A stretch of DNA of 34,193 bases from assembly GCA_019348555.1 (NCBI GenBank), contig JAHWJH010000012.1:1-34193 (forward strand). Reading direction: 5' to 3'. This document shows positions 24,610 through 32,007 of the stretch, piece by piece. The notes below the pieces were generated by a model, which had not been told where the DNA came from, did not search any database, and saw only the letters and a program-made list of their open reading frames with translations. Each line of letters begins with the position of its first letter. The first letter of the stretch is position 1. The position numbers were made by a program, and so were the translations under genes. This DNA comes from Actinomycetota bacterium. Lineage in GTDB: Bacteria; Actinomycetota; Acidimicrobiia; Acidimicrobiales; CADCSY01.

Positions 24610-24969
24610 GTGCTGCGGGCCCTCCGAGGAGCGACGACCGTCGACGACGACACCGTAGAGCAGGTCACGGACCGGGTGGTGACCCTGCTGAAGGCCATGT
24701 TCTCGCGCAACGACGTCGACCACGACGACGTGGTGAGCATCGTGTTCACCGCCACCGAGGACGTGCGGTCGCTCTTTCCTGCCGCCGCCGCCCGCACCAT
24801 CGGGCTGGGCGACGTGCCGATGCTGTGCGCCCGGGAGCTCGACATCGTCGGCAGCACGCCTCGGTGCATCCGGGTGCTCGTGCATCTCGAGACCTCGCGC
24901 CGTCGGGCCGACCTTCGCCACGTCTACCTCGAAGGGGCGAGCATGCTGCGCGATGACCTTCCCGGCTGA
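24610..24969 (+). CDS. aroH: chorismate mutase, AroH (trimeric) type
   Basis: A 119-residue monofunctional AroH-fold enzyme that rearranges chorismate to prephenate. LRALRGATTV (2-11, R6) corresponds to the Bacillus RGIRGATT segment with its active-site Arg, and RCIRVLVHLET with LRHVYLEGA near the end carries the other substrate-binding residues. It heads an aromatic block; its product is the substrate of the next gene, tyrA, whose ATG lies inside aroH (17-nt overlap). Confidence 0.92.
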   Translation: MLRALRGATTVDDDTVEQVTDRVVTLLKAMFSRNDVDHDDVVSIVFTATEDVRSLFPAAAARTIGLGDVPMLCARELDIVGSTPRCIRVLVHLETSRRRADLRHVYLEGASMLRDDLPG

Positions 24970-26029
24970 CGGCGAGGCCCGGCGGGCGGTGGTCGTCGGG
25001 ACCGGCCTCATCGGGGGGTCGATCGGCCTCGCCCTGCGAGCCCGGGGCTGGCACGTCACCGGCCGTGACCATGATCCCCGTCGGGCGGCGCAGGCCGTGG
25101 CGCTCGGTGCCGTCGACGCCCTCGGCTACGACCCCCACGCCGAGCTGACGTTCATCGCCACCCCGGTGGGCGCCGTCGCCGCCGAAGCCGTCGCCGCCCT
25201 CGACGGTCGGGGAGTGGTCACCGACGTGGGCAGCGCCAAGGCGTCGATCGTGCGCGCCGTCGACCACCCTCGGTTCGTGGGCGGCCACCCCATGGCCGGC
25301 AGCGAGCAGGAAGGTGTGGCCGGCGCCGATGCCGAGCTGTTCTCGGGAGCGGTGTGGGCGCTCACCCCGGTGCAGGCCACGGATCCGGCGGCCCACTCGC
25401 TGGTGCGCTCGGTGGTCGCCTCCCTGGGGGCCGAGGTGGTCGAGCTGGCGCCGGAGCGCCACGACACGCTGGTCGCCATGGTGTCGCACGTCCCGCACCT
25501 CACCGCCGCCACCCTCATGCGCCTGGCCAACGACCGGGCCGACGCCCATGGCGTGCTGTTGCGCCTGGCGGCCGGGGGGTTCCGCGACATGACCCGCGTC
25601 GCCGCCGGGCATCCGGGCATCTGGCCCGACATCTGCGTGGAGAACGCACCGGCGATCGTGGAGCTGCTGGCGTCGCTGGAGGAAGCGCTGGCCGAGGTCC
25701 GGGCACTGGTGGCCAGAGGCGACCGCCCCCGCCTGCTGGCCACCCTCGAGGAGGCCCGCTCCGCCCGGGTGAACCTCCCGGGCAGGGTGGCCCAGCCCGA
25801 CCGCTTGGCCGAGCTGCGGGTGCCGGTGCCGGACCGTCCCGGCGTGCTGGCCGAGATCACCACGCTGGCCACCGAGCTGGGCGTGAACATCGACGACCTG
25901 GAGATCGCCCACTCCAGCGAGGGTGGCGCCGGCGTGGCCATCCTGTTGATCGACGTGGTCTTCGTGGAGCGCCTCGCCGAGGCGCTCGTGGGGCGGGGCT
26001 ACCACCCCTCGAGCCGGCCCCTGCAGTGA
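24953..26029 (+). CDS. tyrA: prephenate dehydrogenase with C-terminal ACT domain
   Basis: 358 residues. The NAD-binding loop is GTGLIGGSIG (16-25). GGHPMAGSEQ and SHVPHLTAA contain conserved catalytic and substrate-binding histidines. An ACT domain (about 285-350, VPVPDRPGVLAEIT onward) suggests feedback control by tyrosine or phenylalanine. It oxidatively decarboxylates prephenate to 4-hydroxyphenylpyruvate. The ATG at 24953 overlaps aroH by 17 nt; the first nine codons are unconserved, so a later start is possible. Its stop overlaps aroA (GTGA). Confidence 0.93.
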   Translation: MTFPADGEARRAVVVGTGLIGGSIGLALRARGWHVTGRDHDPRRAAQAVALGAVDALGYDPHAELTFIATPVGAVAAEAVAALDGRGVVTDVGSAKASIVRAVDHPRFVGGHPMAGSEQEGVAGADAELFSGAVWALTPVQATDPAAHSLVRSVVASLGAEVVELAPERHDTLVAMVSHVPHLTAATLMRLANDRADAHGVLLRLAAGGFRDMTRVAAGHPGIWPDICVENAPAIVELLASLEEALAEVRALVARGDRPRLLATLEEARSARVNLPGRVAQPDRLAELRVPVPDRPGVLAEITTLATELGVNIDDLEIAHSSEGGAGVAILLIDVVFVERLAEALVGRGYHPSSRPLQ

Positions 26030-27321
26030 ACGCCCTGCCCATCGAACCGATCGAGGGGCCGCTGGACGCCGTCGTGGTCGTTCCGGGCTCCAAGAGCATC
26101 ACCAATCGGGCGCTGGTGGCGGCCGCCCTGGCCGACGGACGATCGGTGCTGGAGGGGGCGCTGCACGCCGACGACACCGCTGCCATGGTCGACGGCCTGG
26201 CCCGCCTGGGTGTGGGCATCGGCGTCGACGCCCACACCGGCGACCTGGTGGTGCAGGGTCGGGGCGGTCGACTGCGGCCGGGTCCCGTCGAGCTCGATGC
26301 CCGGCTGTCGGGGACCACGGCCCGCTTCTTGTTGCCGGTGCTGGCGCTCGGGCGTGGCCGCTACCACCTCGACGGCCTTGCCCCGCTGCGGCGACGGCCC
26401 ATGGGGCCCAGCCTCGACGCCCTGCGCCTGCTGGGGGCGGTCGTGGAGGAGGACGCCGAGGCGGGCCGTCTTCCGGTCACCGTGGTGGCCTCGGGCCTCG
26501 CCGGCGGGTCACTTCGAGTGCCGGGTGGGGCATCCAGCCAGTTCGCGTCGGGGCTGTTGCTGAGCGCACCGGCCATGGACGACGACCTGCACCTCCAACT
26601 GGCGCCGCCGGTGGTGTCGCGTCCGTACCTGGAGCTCACCGTGGCGACCATGAAGGCGTTCGGGGCCGCGGTGGTCGGCGACGTCGACACCGGCGTGACG
26701 GTGAGAGCCACCGGCTACCGGCCCCGGCGCTACCGCGTCGAACCCGACGCCAGTGCCGCTGCCTACTTCTTCGCCGCCGCGGTCATCTGTGGTGGGCGGG
26801 TGCGGGTGTCGGGTCTGGGTCCCATCTCGGTCCAGGGCGACGCCCGGTTCGTGGAGGTGCTGGCGTCCATGGGCGCCGAGGTGGACCACGACAGCGAAGG
26901 GATCGAGGTCCGTGCGGGCGAGGCGCTCCACGGGGTCGACGTCGACCTGGCCGACCTGTCCGACACCGCCCAGACCCTGGCGGTGGTGGCGGTGTTCGCG
27001 TCGTCGCCGACGCGTGTGCGCGGGATCGGCTTCATCCGGGACAAGGAGACCGACCGGATCGCCGCCGTGGTCAACGAGCTTCGCCGCTGCGGCGTCGAGG
27101 CGGTGGACCACGATGACGGCTTCACCGTGTATCCGGGGCGTCCCGTCCCGGCTCGCATCCGAACCTACGACGACCACCGCATGGCCATGAGCTTCACCCT
27201 GCTCGGCCTGCGCGTGCCGGGGATCGAGATCACCGACCCGGGGTGCGTGGCCAAGACCTTCCCGCGCTTCTTCGACGTCGTCGACGGCTTGCGGCGGCGT
27301 CCGACGCCGGTCGCCGGGTAG
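26026..27321 (+). CDS. aroA: 3-phosphoshikimate 1-carboxyvinyltransferase (EPSP synthase)
   Basis: 431 residues. PGSKSITNRAL (20-30, K23) binds phosphoenolpyruvate and shikimate-3-phosphate, and SGTTARF (95-101) replaces the NAGTAMR loop of E. coli. IRDKETDRI (about 337-345) and YDDHRMAM complete the active site. It makes EPSP, the precursor of chorismate used by aroH and tyrA upstream. The GTG start overlaps the tyrA stop. The TAG stop forms the start of the cmk box. Confidence 0.95.
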   Translation: MNALPIEPIEGPLDAVVVVPGSKSITNRALVAAALADGRSVLEGALHADDTAAMVDGLARLGVGIGVDAHTGDLVVQGRGGRLRPGPVELDARLSGTTARFLLPVLALGRGRYHLDGLAPLRRRPMGPSLDALRLLGAVVEEDAEAGRLPVTVVASGLAGGSLRVPGGASSQFASGLLLSAPAMDDDLHLQLAPPVVSRPYLELTVATMKAFGAAVVGDVDTGVTVRATGYRPRRYRVEPDASAAAYFFAAAVICGGRVRVSGLGPISVQGDARFVEVLASMGAEVDHDSEGIEVRAGEALHGVDVDLADLSDTAQTLAVVAVFASSPTRVRGIGFIRDKETDRIAAVVNELRRCGVEAVDHDDGFTVYPGRPVPARIRTYDDHRMAMSFTLLGLRVPGIEITDPGCVAKTFPRFFDVVDGLRRRPTPVAG

Positions 27322-27324
27322 CGT
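27319..27324 (+). promoter_or_regulatory. putative -10 box of cmk, built on the aroA stop codon
   Basis: TAGCGT whose first three bases are the aroA TAG stop. It lies 9 nt before the cmk ATG at 27334, giving a leader of at most about 3 nt. Confidence 0.45.
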
Positions 27325-27333
27325 CGCCCGCCG

Positions 27334-27978
27334 ATGCACGTGATCGCCATCGACGGGCCGGCGGGATCGGGCAAGTCGACCGTCGCCCGTCGCCTCGCCG
27401 AGCGCCTCGGCCTCGACTACCTCGACACCGGGGCGATGTACCGGGCGGTGGCCTTCGCCGCGCTGCGTCGCGGGCTTGATCCCGAGGATCTCGAGGCGGT
27501 CGCCCGTATGGCCCGTCAGCTCGAGATCGTCGTCGACGCCGACGGCGTCCGGGTCGACGATGTCGACGCCACCATCGAGATCCGGGGCCCCGAGGTGACG
27601 CGGGCGGTCAGCGCGGTGGCGGCCAACCCCGGCGTTCGCACCGAGTTGGTGCATCGCCAGCGGGAGTGGGTGCGGGGCCGGGCCGGTGCGGTGGTCGAGG
27701 GCCGCGACATCGGCACGGTGGTGTTCCCCGACGCGGCGTTCAAGGCCTACCTCACGGCTCGCCTCGACGTGCGGGCCGGTCGGCGCCACCGCGAGGTCAC
27801 CGACATGGCGTACGAGGCGGTGGCCGCCGACATGGCCCGTCGCGACACCATCGACTCGGGGCGGGTCGACGGGCCGCTGGCGTGCAGCGACGACGCCGTG
27901 CAGATCGACACGAGCGACCGTGACGCCGACGCCATCGTCGAGGAGCTCCTGCAGGCGCTCGGCGAGGCAACCACATGA
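27334..27978 (+). CDS. cmk: cytidylate kinase
   Basis: A 214-residue (d)CMP kinase. The P-loop is GPAGSGKST (8-16), followed by the CMP-binding LDTGAMYRAVA and the EGRDIGTVVFPDA and ARRD segments. It phosphorylates CMP and dCMP, recycling RNA- and phospholipid-derived cytidylate. It overlaps the acyltransferase gene by ATGA. In mycobacteria cmk is followed directly by der; here plsC, ispH, a methyltransferase and a DUF512 gene lie between. Confidence 0.95.
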   Translation: MHVIAIDGPAGSGKSTVARRLAERLGLDYLDTGAMYRAVAFAALRRGLDPEDLEAVARMARQLEIVVDADGVRVDDVDATIEIRGPEVTRAVSAVAANPGVRTELVHRQREWVRGRAGAVVEGRDIGTVVFPDAAFKAYLTARLDVRAGRRHREVTDMAYEAVAADMARRDTIDSGRVDGPLACSDDAVQIDTSDRDADAIVEELLQALGEATT

Positions 27979-28676
27979 CGACGGCGACGAGCGTGGTGGC
28001 GAGCTACCCGGCGACCTGGCCGTCGTCGCCGGCGTTCCGGCGGCGTTTCTATGCGGTGGTCAGGGCCCTCATCGCCGGCTTCGCCGCCGTCTACTGGCGC
28101 CTCGACGTCGACGGCGCCGAGCGACTGCCTTCGACCGGGGCCTTCATCCTCGCTCCGGTGCACCGCTCCAACATCGATACGCCGATCATGGCGACGCTGA
28201 CCCGTCGCTACATGCGTTACCTCGGCAAGGAGGAGATGTGGAAGTACGGCTGGTCGGCATGGTTGTGGGACACCCTCGGTGCCTTTCCGGTCAGGCGAGA
28301 CACTGTCGACCGCGACGCCATGCGCAAGTGCCGGCTCGCCCTGGAGGCCGGTGAGCCGCTGGTCGTCTACGCCGAGGGCACCCGCCGGGCAACACCTGTC
28401 GTCGAGAACCTCTACGACGGAGCCGCCCACCTTGCGCTGCGTACGGGAGCGCCGATCTTCCCCGTGGGCATCGGCGGCACCACTCGCGCCATGCCGAAGG
28501 GAGCCAAGCTCTTCCGGCCGGTGAAGGTGTCCGTCGTGGTGGGGGAGGCCATCGTCCCCGACGTCTCCGAGCCGGGCCGCACGCCGTCGCGTCGGGCAGT
28601 CAAAGAGCTGACCGAGCGCCTCACCGCCGAGCTCCAGGCCGTCTACGACGAAGCCCGGCTGAGGGCGGGCGACTAG
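27975..28676 (+). CDS. plsC: PlsC-family 1-acyl-glycerol-3-phosphate acyltransferase
   Basis: 233 residues. Acyltransferase motif I is HRSNID (63-68, catalytic His-x4-Asp), motif II-like FPVRRDTVD (104-112), motif III YAEGTR (132-137) and motif IV FPVGIGGT. It probably makes phosphatidic acid, although relatives acylate other lipids. One hydrophobic segment (about 27-43) may embed in the membrane. cmk-plsC adjacency is widespread in Gram-positive bacteria. It converges on ispH, with 15 nt between their stops. Confidence 0.88.
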   Translation: MTTATSVVASYPATWPSSPAFRRRFYAVVRALIAGFAAVYWRLDVDGAERLPSTGAFILAPVHRSNIDTPIMATLTRRYMRYLGKEEMWKYGWSAWLWDTLGAFPVRRDTVDRDAMRKCRLALEAGEPLVVYAEGTRRATPVVENLYDGAAHLALRTGAPIFPVGIGGTTRAMPKGAKLFRPVKVSVVVGEAIVPDVSEPGRTPSRRAVKELTERLTAELQAVYDEARLRAGD

Positions 28677-28691
28677 TCGGCGCCGTGCCGG

Positions 28692-29723
28692 TCAGGCGCG
28701 CAGTCCGGCCAGCACCTCGCTGGCGGCCAGCTCACGGTCGGCGGTGGCCGGGGCGCTGACCGGCGCCGCCAGCGCCAACGACGCCACGGTGCTGATGGCG
28801 CCGAGCAGCTCGCGAAGCTCCCGGGGTGGGGGGAAGTACTCCGCCTCGGCGGTGTAGGCGACCTCTTCGACGCCGTCGACGGGGCCCAGCCGGTCGATGA
28901 CCGAGCGCACCAGCTCCTCGGGGGCCGAGGCTCCGGCGGTGACCCCGACCACGCCGGTGAGGTCGTCGGGAAGTTCCTGAGGGTCGTTGACCCGCAGCAC
29001 GCGAGGACACCCGGCCGCTCGTGCCACCTTCTCGAGCGCCACCGTGTTCGACGAGTTGGCCGAGCCGATCACCACCACGGCGTCGCAGCGCTCGGCGATC
29101 TGCACCAGCGCCGATTGGCGATTGGTGGTGGCGAAGCACAAGTCGCTGCGCCCCGGCATCCACAGGCCGGGGAAGCGTTGGCGCGTCGCCTCGAGCACGT
29201 CGGCCCAGTCGTGGTGGCTGAGGGTGGTCTGGGCCAGCAGGGCCACCGGGTGGTCGGTGATCGGCAGCGCTTCGACGTCCGCCTCGCTCTCGACCAGGTG
29301 GATGTCGTCGGGGGCGACCGCCATCGTGCCGACCGCCTCGTCGTGGCCGGCGTGGCCCACGTAGACGATCGAGTAGCCCTTGCCCGCCCGCACCTTCACC
29401 TCGTGGTGCACCTTGGTGACCAGGGGGCACACGGCGTTGACCACGTAGCCACCCTGGGAGGCGGCCGCCCGGACGACCTCGGGGGCAGAGCCGTGCGCCG
29501 ACAGCATGAGCGGGGCCCCTTCGGGCACGTCGGCGATGTCGTCGACGAAGACCACGCCGAGGTCGCGGAATCGATCGACCACCAGCCGGTTGTGCACGAT
29601 CTCGTGGTAGCAGTACACGGGCGGCTCGAAGGCCCTGACCATCCAGGCCAGAGCCTTGATGGCCATCTCCACCCCGGCGCAGAAGCCGCGGGGAGCGGCA
29701 AGGAGCACCCGCTCGACCTGCAC
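28692..29723 (-). CDS. ispH: 4-hydroxy-3-methylbut-2-enyl diphosphate reductase
   Basis: 343 residues, an iron-sulfur enzyme at the end of the MEP isoprenoid pathway that yields IPP and DMAPP. The three cluster cysteines are C15 (GFCAGV), C99 (VCPLVTKVHH) and C196 (LCFATTNRQ). H44, H77 and H124 with E129 (GHAGHDEA) line the substrate pocket. The C-terminal 30 residues are an Ala-rich extension. The GTG start at 29723 gives MQVERVLLAAPRGFCAGV and lies exactly 6 nt after TAGCGT. Undecaprenyl carriers needed by the glycan cassette derive from this pathway. Confidence 0.95.
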   Translation of the reverse strand: MQVERVLLAAPRGFCAGVEMAIKALAWMVRAFEPPVYCYHEIVHNRLVVDRFRDLGVVFVDDIADVPEGAPLMLSAHGSAPEVVRAAASQGGYVVNAVCPLVTKVHHEVKVRAGKGYSIVYVGHAGHDEAVGTMAVAPDDIHLVESEADVEALPITDHPVALLAQTTLSHHDWADVLEATRQRFPGLWMPGRSDLCFATTNRQSALVQIAERCDAVVVIGSANSSNTVALEKVARAAGCPRVLRVNDPQELPDDLTGVVGVTAGASAPEELVRSVIDRLGPVDGVEEVAYTAEAEYFPPPRELRELLGAISTVASLALAAPVSAPATADRELAASEVLAGLRA

Positions 29724-29728
29724 GGATC

Positions 29729-29735
29729 TACGCTA
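29729..29735. promoter_or_regulatory. one 7-bp sequence acting as -10 box for both ispH and the methyltransferase
   Basis: TACGCTA reads TACGCT on the plus strand (9 nt before the ATG at 29744) and TAGCGT on the minus strand (6 nt before the ispH GTG at 29723). The two start codons are only 20 nt apart, so the -10 elements share 5 bp and polymerase could occupy only one at a time. Confidence 0.55.
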
Positions 29736-29743
29736 GCGGCGCG

Positions 29744-30547
29744 ATGGCCGCCGACGCCGCCCGCTCGTGGAGCCGGGCGCTGGAGTCGTGGGCCATCCCT
29801 GCGCAGATCCTGGCGGCGGCACCGGAGTCGCCGTGGACGCTGCCACCGGCGGTGTTCGCCCGGTCGGCCGAGCTGGCCGTGGCCGACAGCACCGGGGGAC
29901 CGTCCCGCCGCAAGGCGCTCGAGGTCCTCGACGCCGGTGCCACCGTGCTCGACGTCGGGGTCGGCGGTGGTGCGGCCAGCCTGCCCCTGGCGCCACCGGC
30001 GGCGCGTCTCGTCGGCGTGGACCAGAGCGCGGAGATGCTGGCGGCGTTCGCCCGGGCGGCCGACGCCCGCGGCGTGGAACACGTGGAGGTGGTCGGGCTG
30101 TGGCCCGAGGTGGCCGACGAGGTCGGGCCGGCCGACGTGGTCGTGTGTCACCACGTGGCCTACAACGTGGCCGATCTGGTGCCCTTCGCCGCCGCGTTGA
30201 CATCGCACGCTCGGCGCCGGGTCGTGCTCGAGCTCACCGCCGAGCACCCACGGGCCCACACCAGGCTGTTGTGGCGCGAGCTCCACGGCATCGAACGTCC
30301 CAGCCGACCGGTGGCGTCGGATGCCGTGGCGGTGCTCGAGGAGGTGGGGCTCGACGTCGGCGTCGAGGAGCATGCCGTGCCGCCGTTGCTGTGGCGGGGA
30401 ACGCCTCGCTCCGAGATCGTGGCGTTGCTGCGGCGCCAGCTCTGTGTGGGGCCCGAGCGCGACGCCGAGATCGACGCCCTGCTCGGCGACGGGCCCGACG
30501 TGGTCGCCCGCGAGGCGGTCACGCTGTGGTGGGACGGGGCGGCCTGA
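29744..30547 (+). CDS. class I SAM-dependent methyltransferase, substrate unknown
   Basis: 267 residues. SAM-binding motif I is VLDVGVGGGA (68-77), followed by an acidic motif II residue in GVDQSAEML and ADVVVCHHVAYNV as motif IV/post-I. No target-specific domain is recognisable. It sits between ispH (divergent) and the DUF512 radical-SAM gene (11 nt downstream promoter), giving no clear substrate. The ATG at 29744 is the first in-frame start after the shared promoter. The later part (about 200-267) lacks family landmarks. Confidence 0.8.
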   Translation: MAADAARSWSRALESWAIPAQILAAAPESPWTLPPAVFARSAELAVADSTGGPSRRKALEVLDAGATVLDVGVGGGAASLPLAPPAARLVGVDQSAEMLAAFARAADARGVEHVEVVGLWPEVADEVGPADVVVCHHVAYNVADLVPFAAALTSHARRRVVLELTAEHPRAHTRLLWRELHGIERPSRPVASDAVAVLEEVGLDVGVEEHAVPPLLWRGTPRSEIVALLRRQLCVGPERDAEIDALLGDGPDVVAREAVTLWWDGAA

Positions 30548-30558
30548 CTCTGCCGCCC

Positions 30559-30564
30559 TATCCT
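30559..30564 (+). promoter_or_regulatory. putative leaderless -10 box of the DUF512 gene
   Basis: TATCCT followed by exactly 6 nt and the GTG at 30571. Confidence 0.55.
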
Positions 30565-30570
30565 CGACGC

Positions 30571-32007
30571 GTGTCCCTTCCGCGTATCGTCGCCGTCGCG
30601 CCCGGCTCGCCGGCCGAGCGCGCCGGCCTGGCTCCGGGTGACGAGATCGTGGCGCTCGGCGGGCGCTCACCGCGCGACGTGATCGAGTGGCAGCTGCTGG
30701 CCGACGAGGCCGACCTCGAGATCGAGCTGCGCCGCGGTGGTCTAGAACGCAGCGTCGAGGTGGCGAAGGCCGCAGGCGAGCCACTCGGTGCCGAGGTGCA
30801 CTCGGCGCTGTTCGACCAGGTGCGGACCTGCGACAACCATTGCGAGTTCTGCTTCATCCACCAGCTGCCACCGGGGCTGCGTGCCAGCCTGTACCAGAAG
30901 GACGACGACTACCGCCTGAGCTTCCTCTACGGCAACTTCACCACCCTCACCCGCTTCACCGAGGCCGACCTCGAGCGGGTGGTGAGCGAGGGCCTGAGCC
31001 CGATCAACGTCAGCATCCACGCCACCGACCCCGACGTGAGGTCAGCGATGCTTCGGAACCGGCGGGGTGCGTCGAGCCTGCGCTGGCTACGGGCGCTGCT
31101 CGATCACGGCGTGGTGGTGCACGGCCAGGTGGTGGTCTGCCCCGGCGTCAACGACGGCGACGTGTTGGTCGACACCCTGGTGGGCGTGCTCGACGAGTAC
31201 CCCGAGCTCTCGTCGCTGTGCGTGGTCCCCCTCGGCATCAGCCGGTTCTCGACCGAACCTCGGCTACGCGCCCACAGCACCGCCGAGGCCGAAGCCGTGG
31301 TCGACCTGGTCGGCGAGTGGCAGGAGCTCTATCTGCGACTGCTCGGACGGCGCCTCGTCCACGCCGCCGACGAGTACTACCTGCTGGCCCGGCGCCCCTT
31401 TCCCTCGCCCGAGACCTACGAGGGGTTCGCCATGCACGAGGACGGCATTGGCATGGCCCGGACCTTCGAGGCGGAGTTCCTCGGGCGACGCCAGGACGTG
31501 ACCGGCGTGCGCCCCGGCTTCTTCGCCTGGGTCGATGGCGCCCCGGCGACGGGCTACCGAGCACCGCGGGCCGGGCAGTCGAGCGTGGCGGCCGTGAAGC
31601 TCCGAGCGGCGCGGAGCGCGCCGGTGGGCGTGCTCACCGGCTCGTACGGGGCGCGGGTGCTCACGCCGCTGGTGGCGTCGCTCCGGCGCAGCGACGTGCG
31701 GGTGATCCCGGTCGAGAACCGCTTCTTCGGCGGCAACATCGGGGTCAGCGGGCTGCTCGTGGGCGTCGACGTGGCCAGGGTCCTCGCCGAGGAGCCTGCC
31801 GGGAACCGCTACCTGCTCCCCGACGTCTGCCTGTCCAAGGGCCGGTTCCTCGACGGGACGGCACCGATCGATCTGCCTCGACCGGTCGAAGTCGTCGCCA
31901 CCGACGGCAGGGCCCTGCGCCGTGCGCTGGCCATGGGGACGTCGGCCTCATCGTCGGCGACCATGGCCACGGTGGGCGCCTCGCCGGGGTGCGGTGGCGG
32001 CTCGTGA
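30571..32007 (+). CDS. DUF512 radical-SAM/PDZ protein
   Basis: 478 residues, no established function. The N-terminal PDZ-like module (about 1-70, APGSPAERAGLAPGDEIVAL) is followed by an iron-sulfur/radical-SAM-like domain with the cysteines C87, C91 and C94 (CDNHCEFC). Conserved segments LYQKDDDYRLSFLYGNF and the C-terminal DUF512 region (about 280-465, with LTGSYGA and NRFFGGNIGVSGLL) are typical of the family found in cyanobacteria and Clostridia. The GTG start is set by the TATCCT box 6 nt before it and by the conserved PDZ beginning. It overlaps der by GTGA, which supports a role in ribosome maturation; that link is inference. Confidence 0.85.
   Translation: MSLPRIVAVAPGSPAERAGLAPGDEIVALGGRSPRDVIEWQLLADEADLEIELRRGGLERSVEVAKAAGEPLGAEVHSALFDQVRTCDNHCEFCFIHQLPPGLRASLYQKDDDYRLSFLYGNFTTLTRFTEADLERVVSEGLSPINVSIHATDPDVRSAMLRNRRGASSLRWLRALLDHGVVVHGQVVVCPGVNDGDVLVDTLVGVLDEYPELSSLCVVPLGISRFSTEPRLRAHSTAEAEAVVDLVGEWQELYLRLLGRRLVHAADEYYLLARRPFPSPETYEGFAMHEDGIGMARTFEAEFLGRRQDVTGVRPGFFAWVDGAPATGYRAPRAGQSSVAAVKLRAARSAPVGVLTGSYGARVLTPLVASLRRSDVRVIPVENRFFGGNIGVSGLLVGVDVARVLAEEPAGNRYLLPDVCLSKGRFLDGTAPIDLPRPVEVVATDGRALRRALAMGTSASSSATMATVGASPGCGGGS

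Noticed and set aside
26026-27321. Predicting glyphosate tolerance from the SGTTAR loop.
   Set aside because: The loop differs from NAGTAMR, but sensitivity cannot be inferred from this alone.
28670-28679. Palindrome CGACTAGTCG over the plsC stop as a terminator with ispH.
   Set aside because: Only 10 bp with no loop; too short to support.
30687-32003. Der frame open for over 1 kb upstream of its P-loop, suggesting an N-terminal extension.
   Set aside because: The upstream part is Arg/Pro-rich and antiphase to the well-supported DUF512 gene; the GTG at 32004 with GTGA coupling fits Der homologues.
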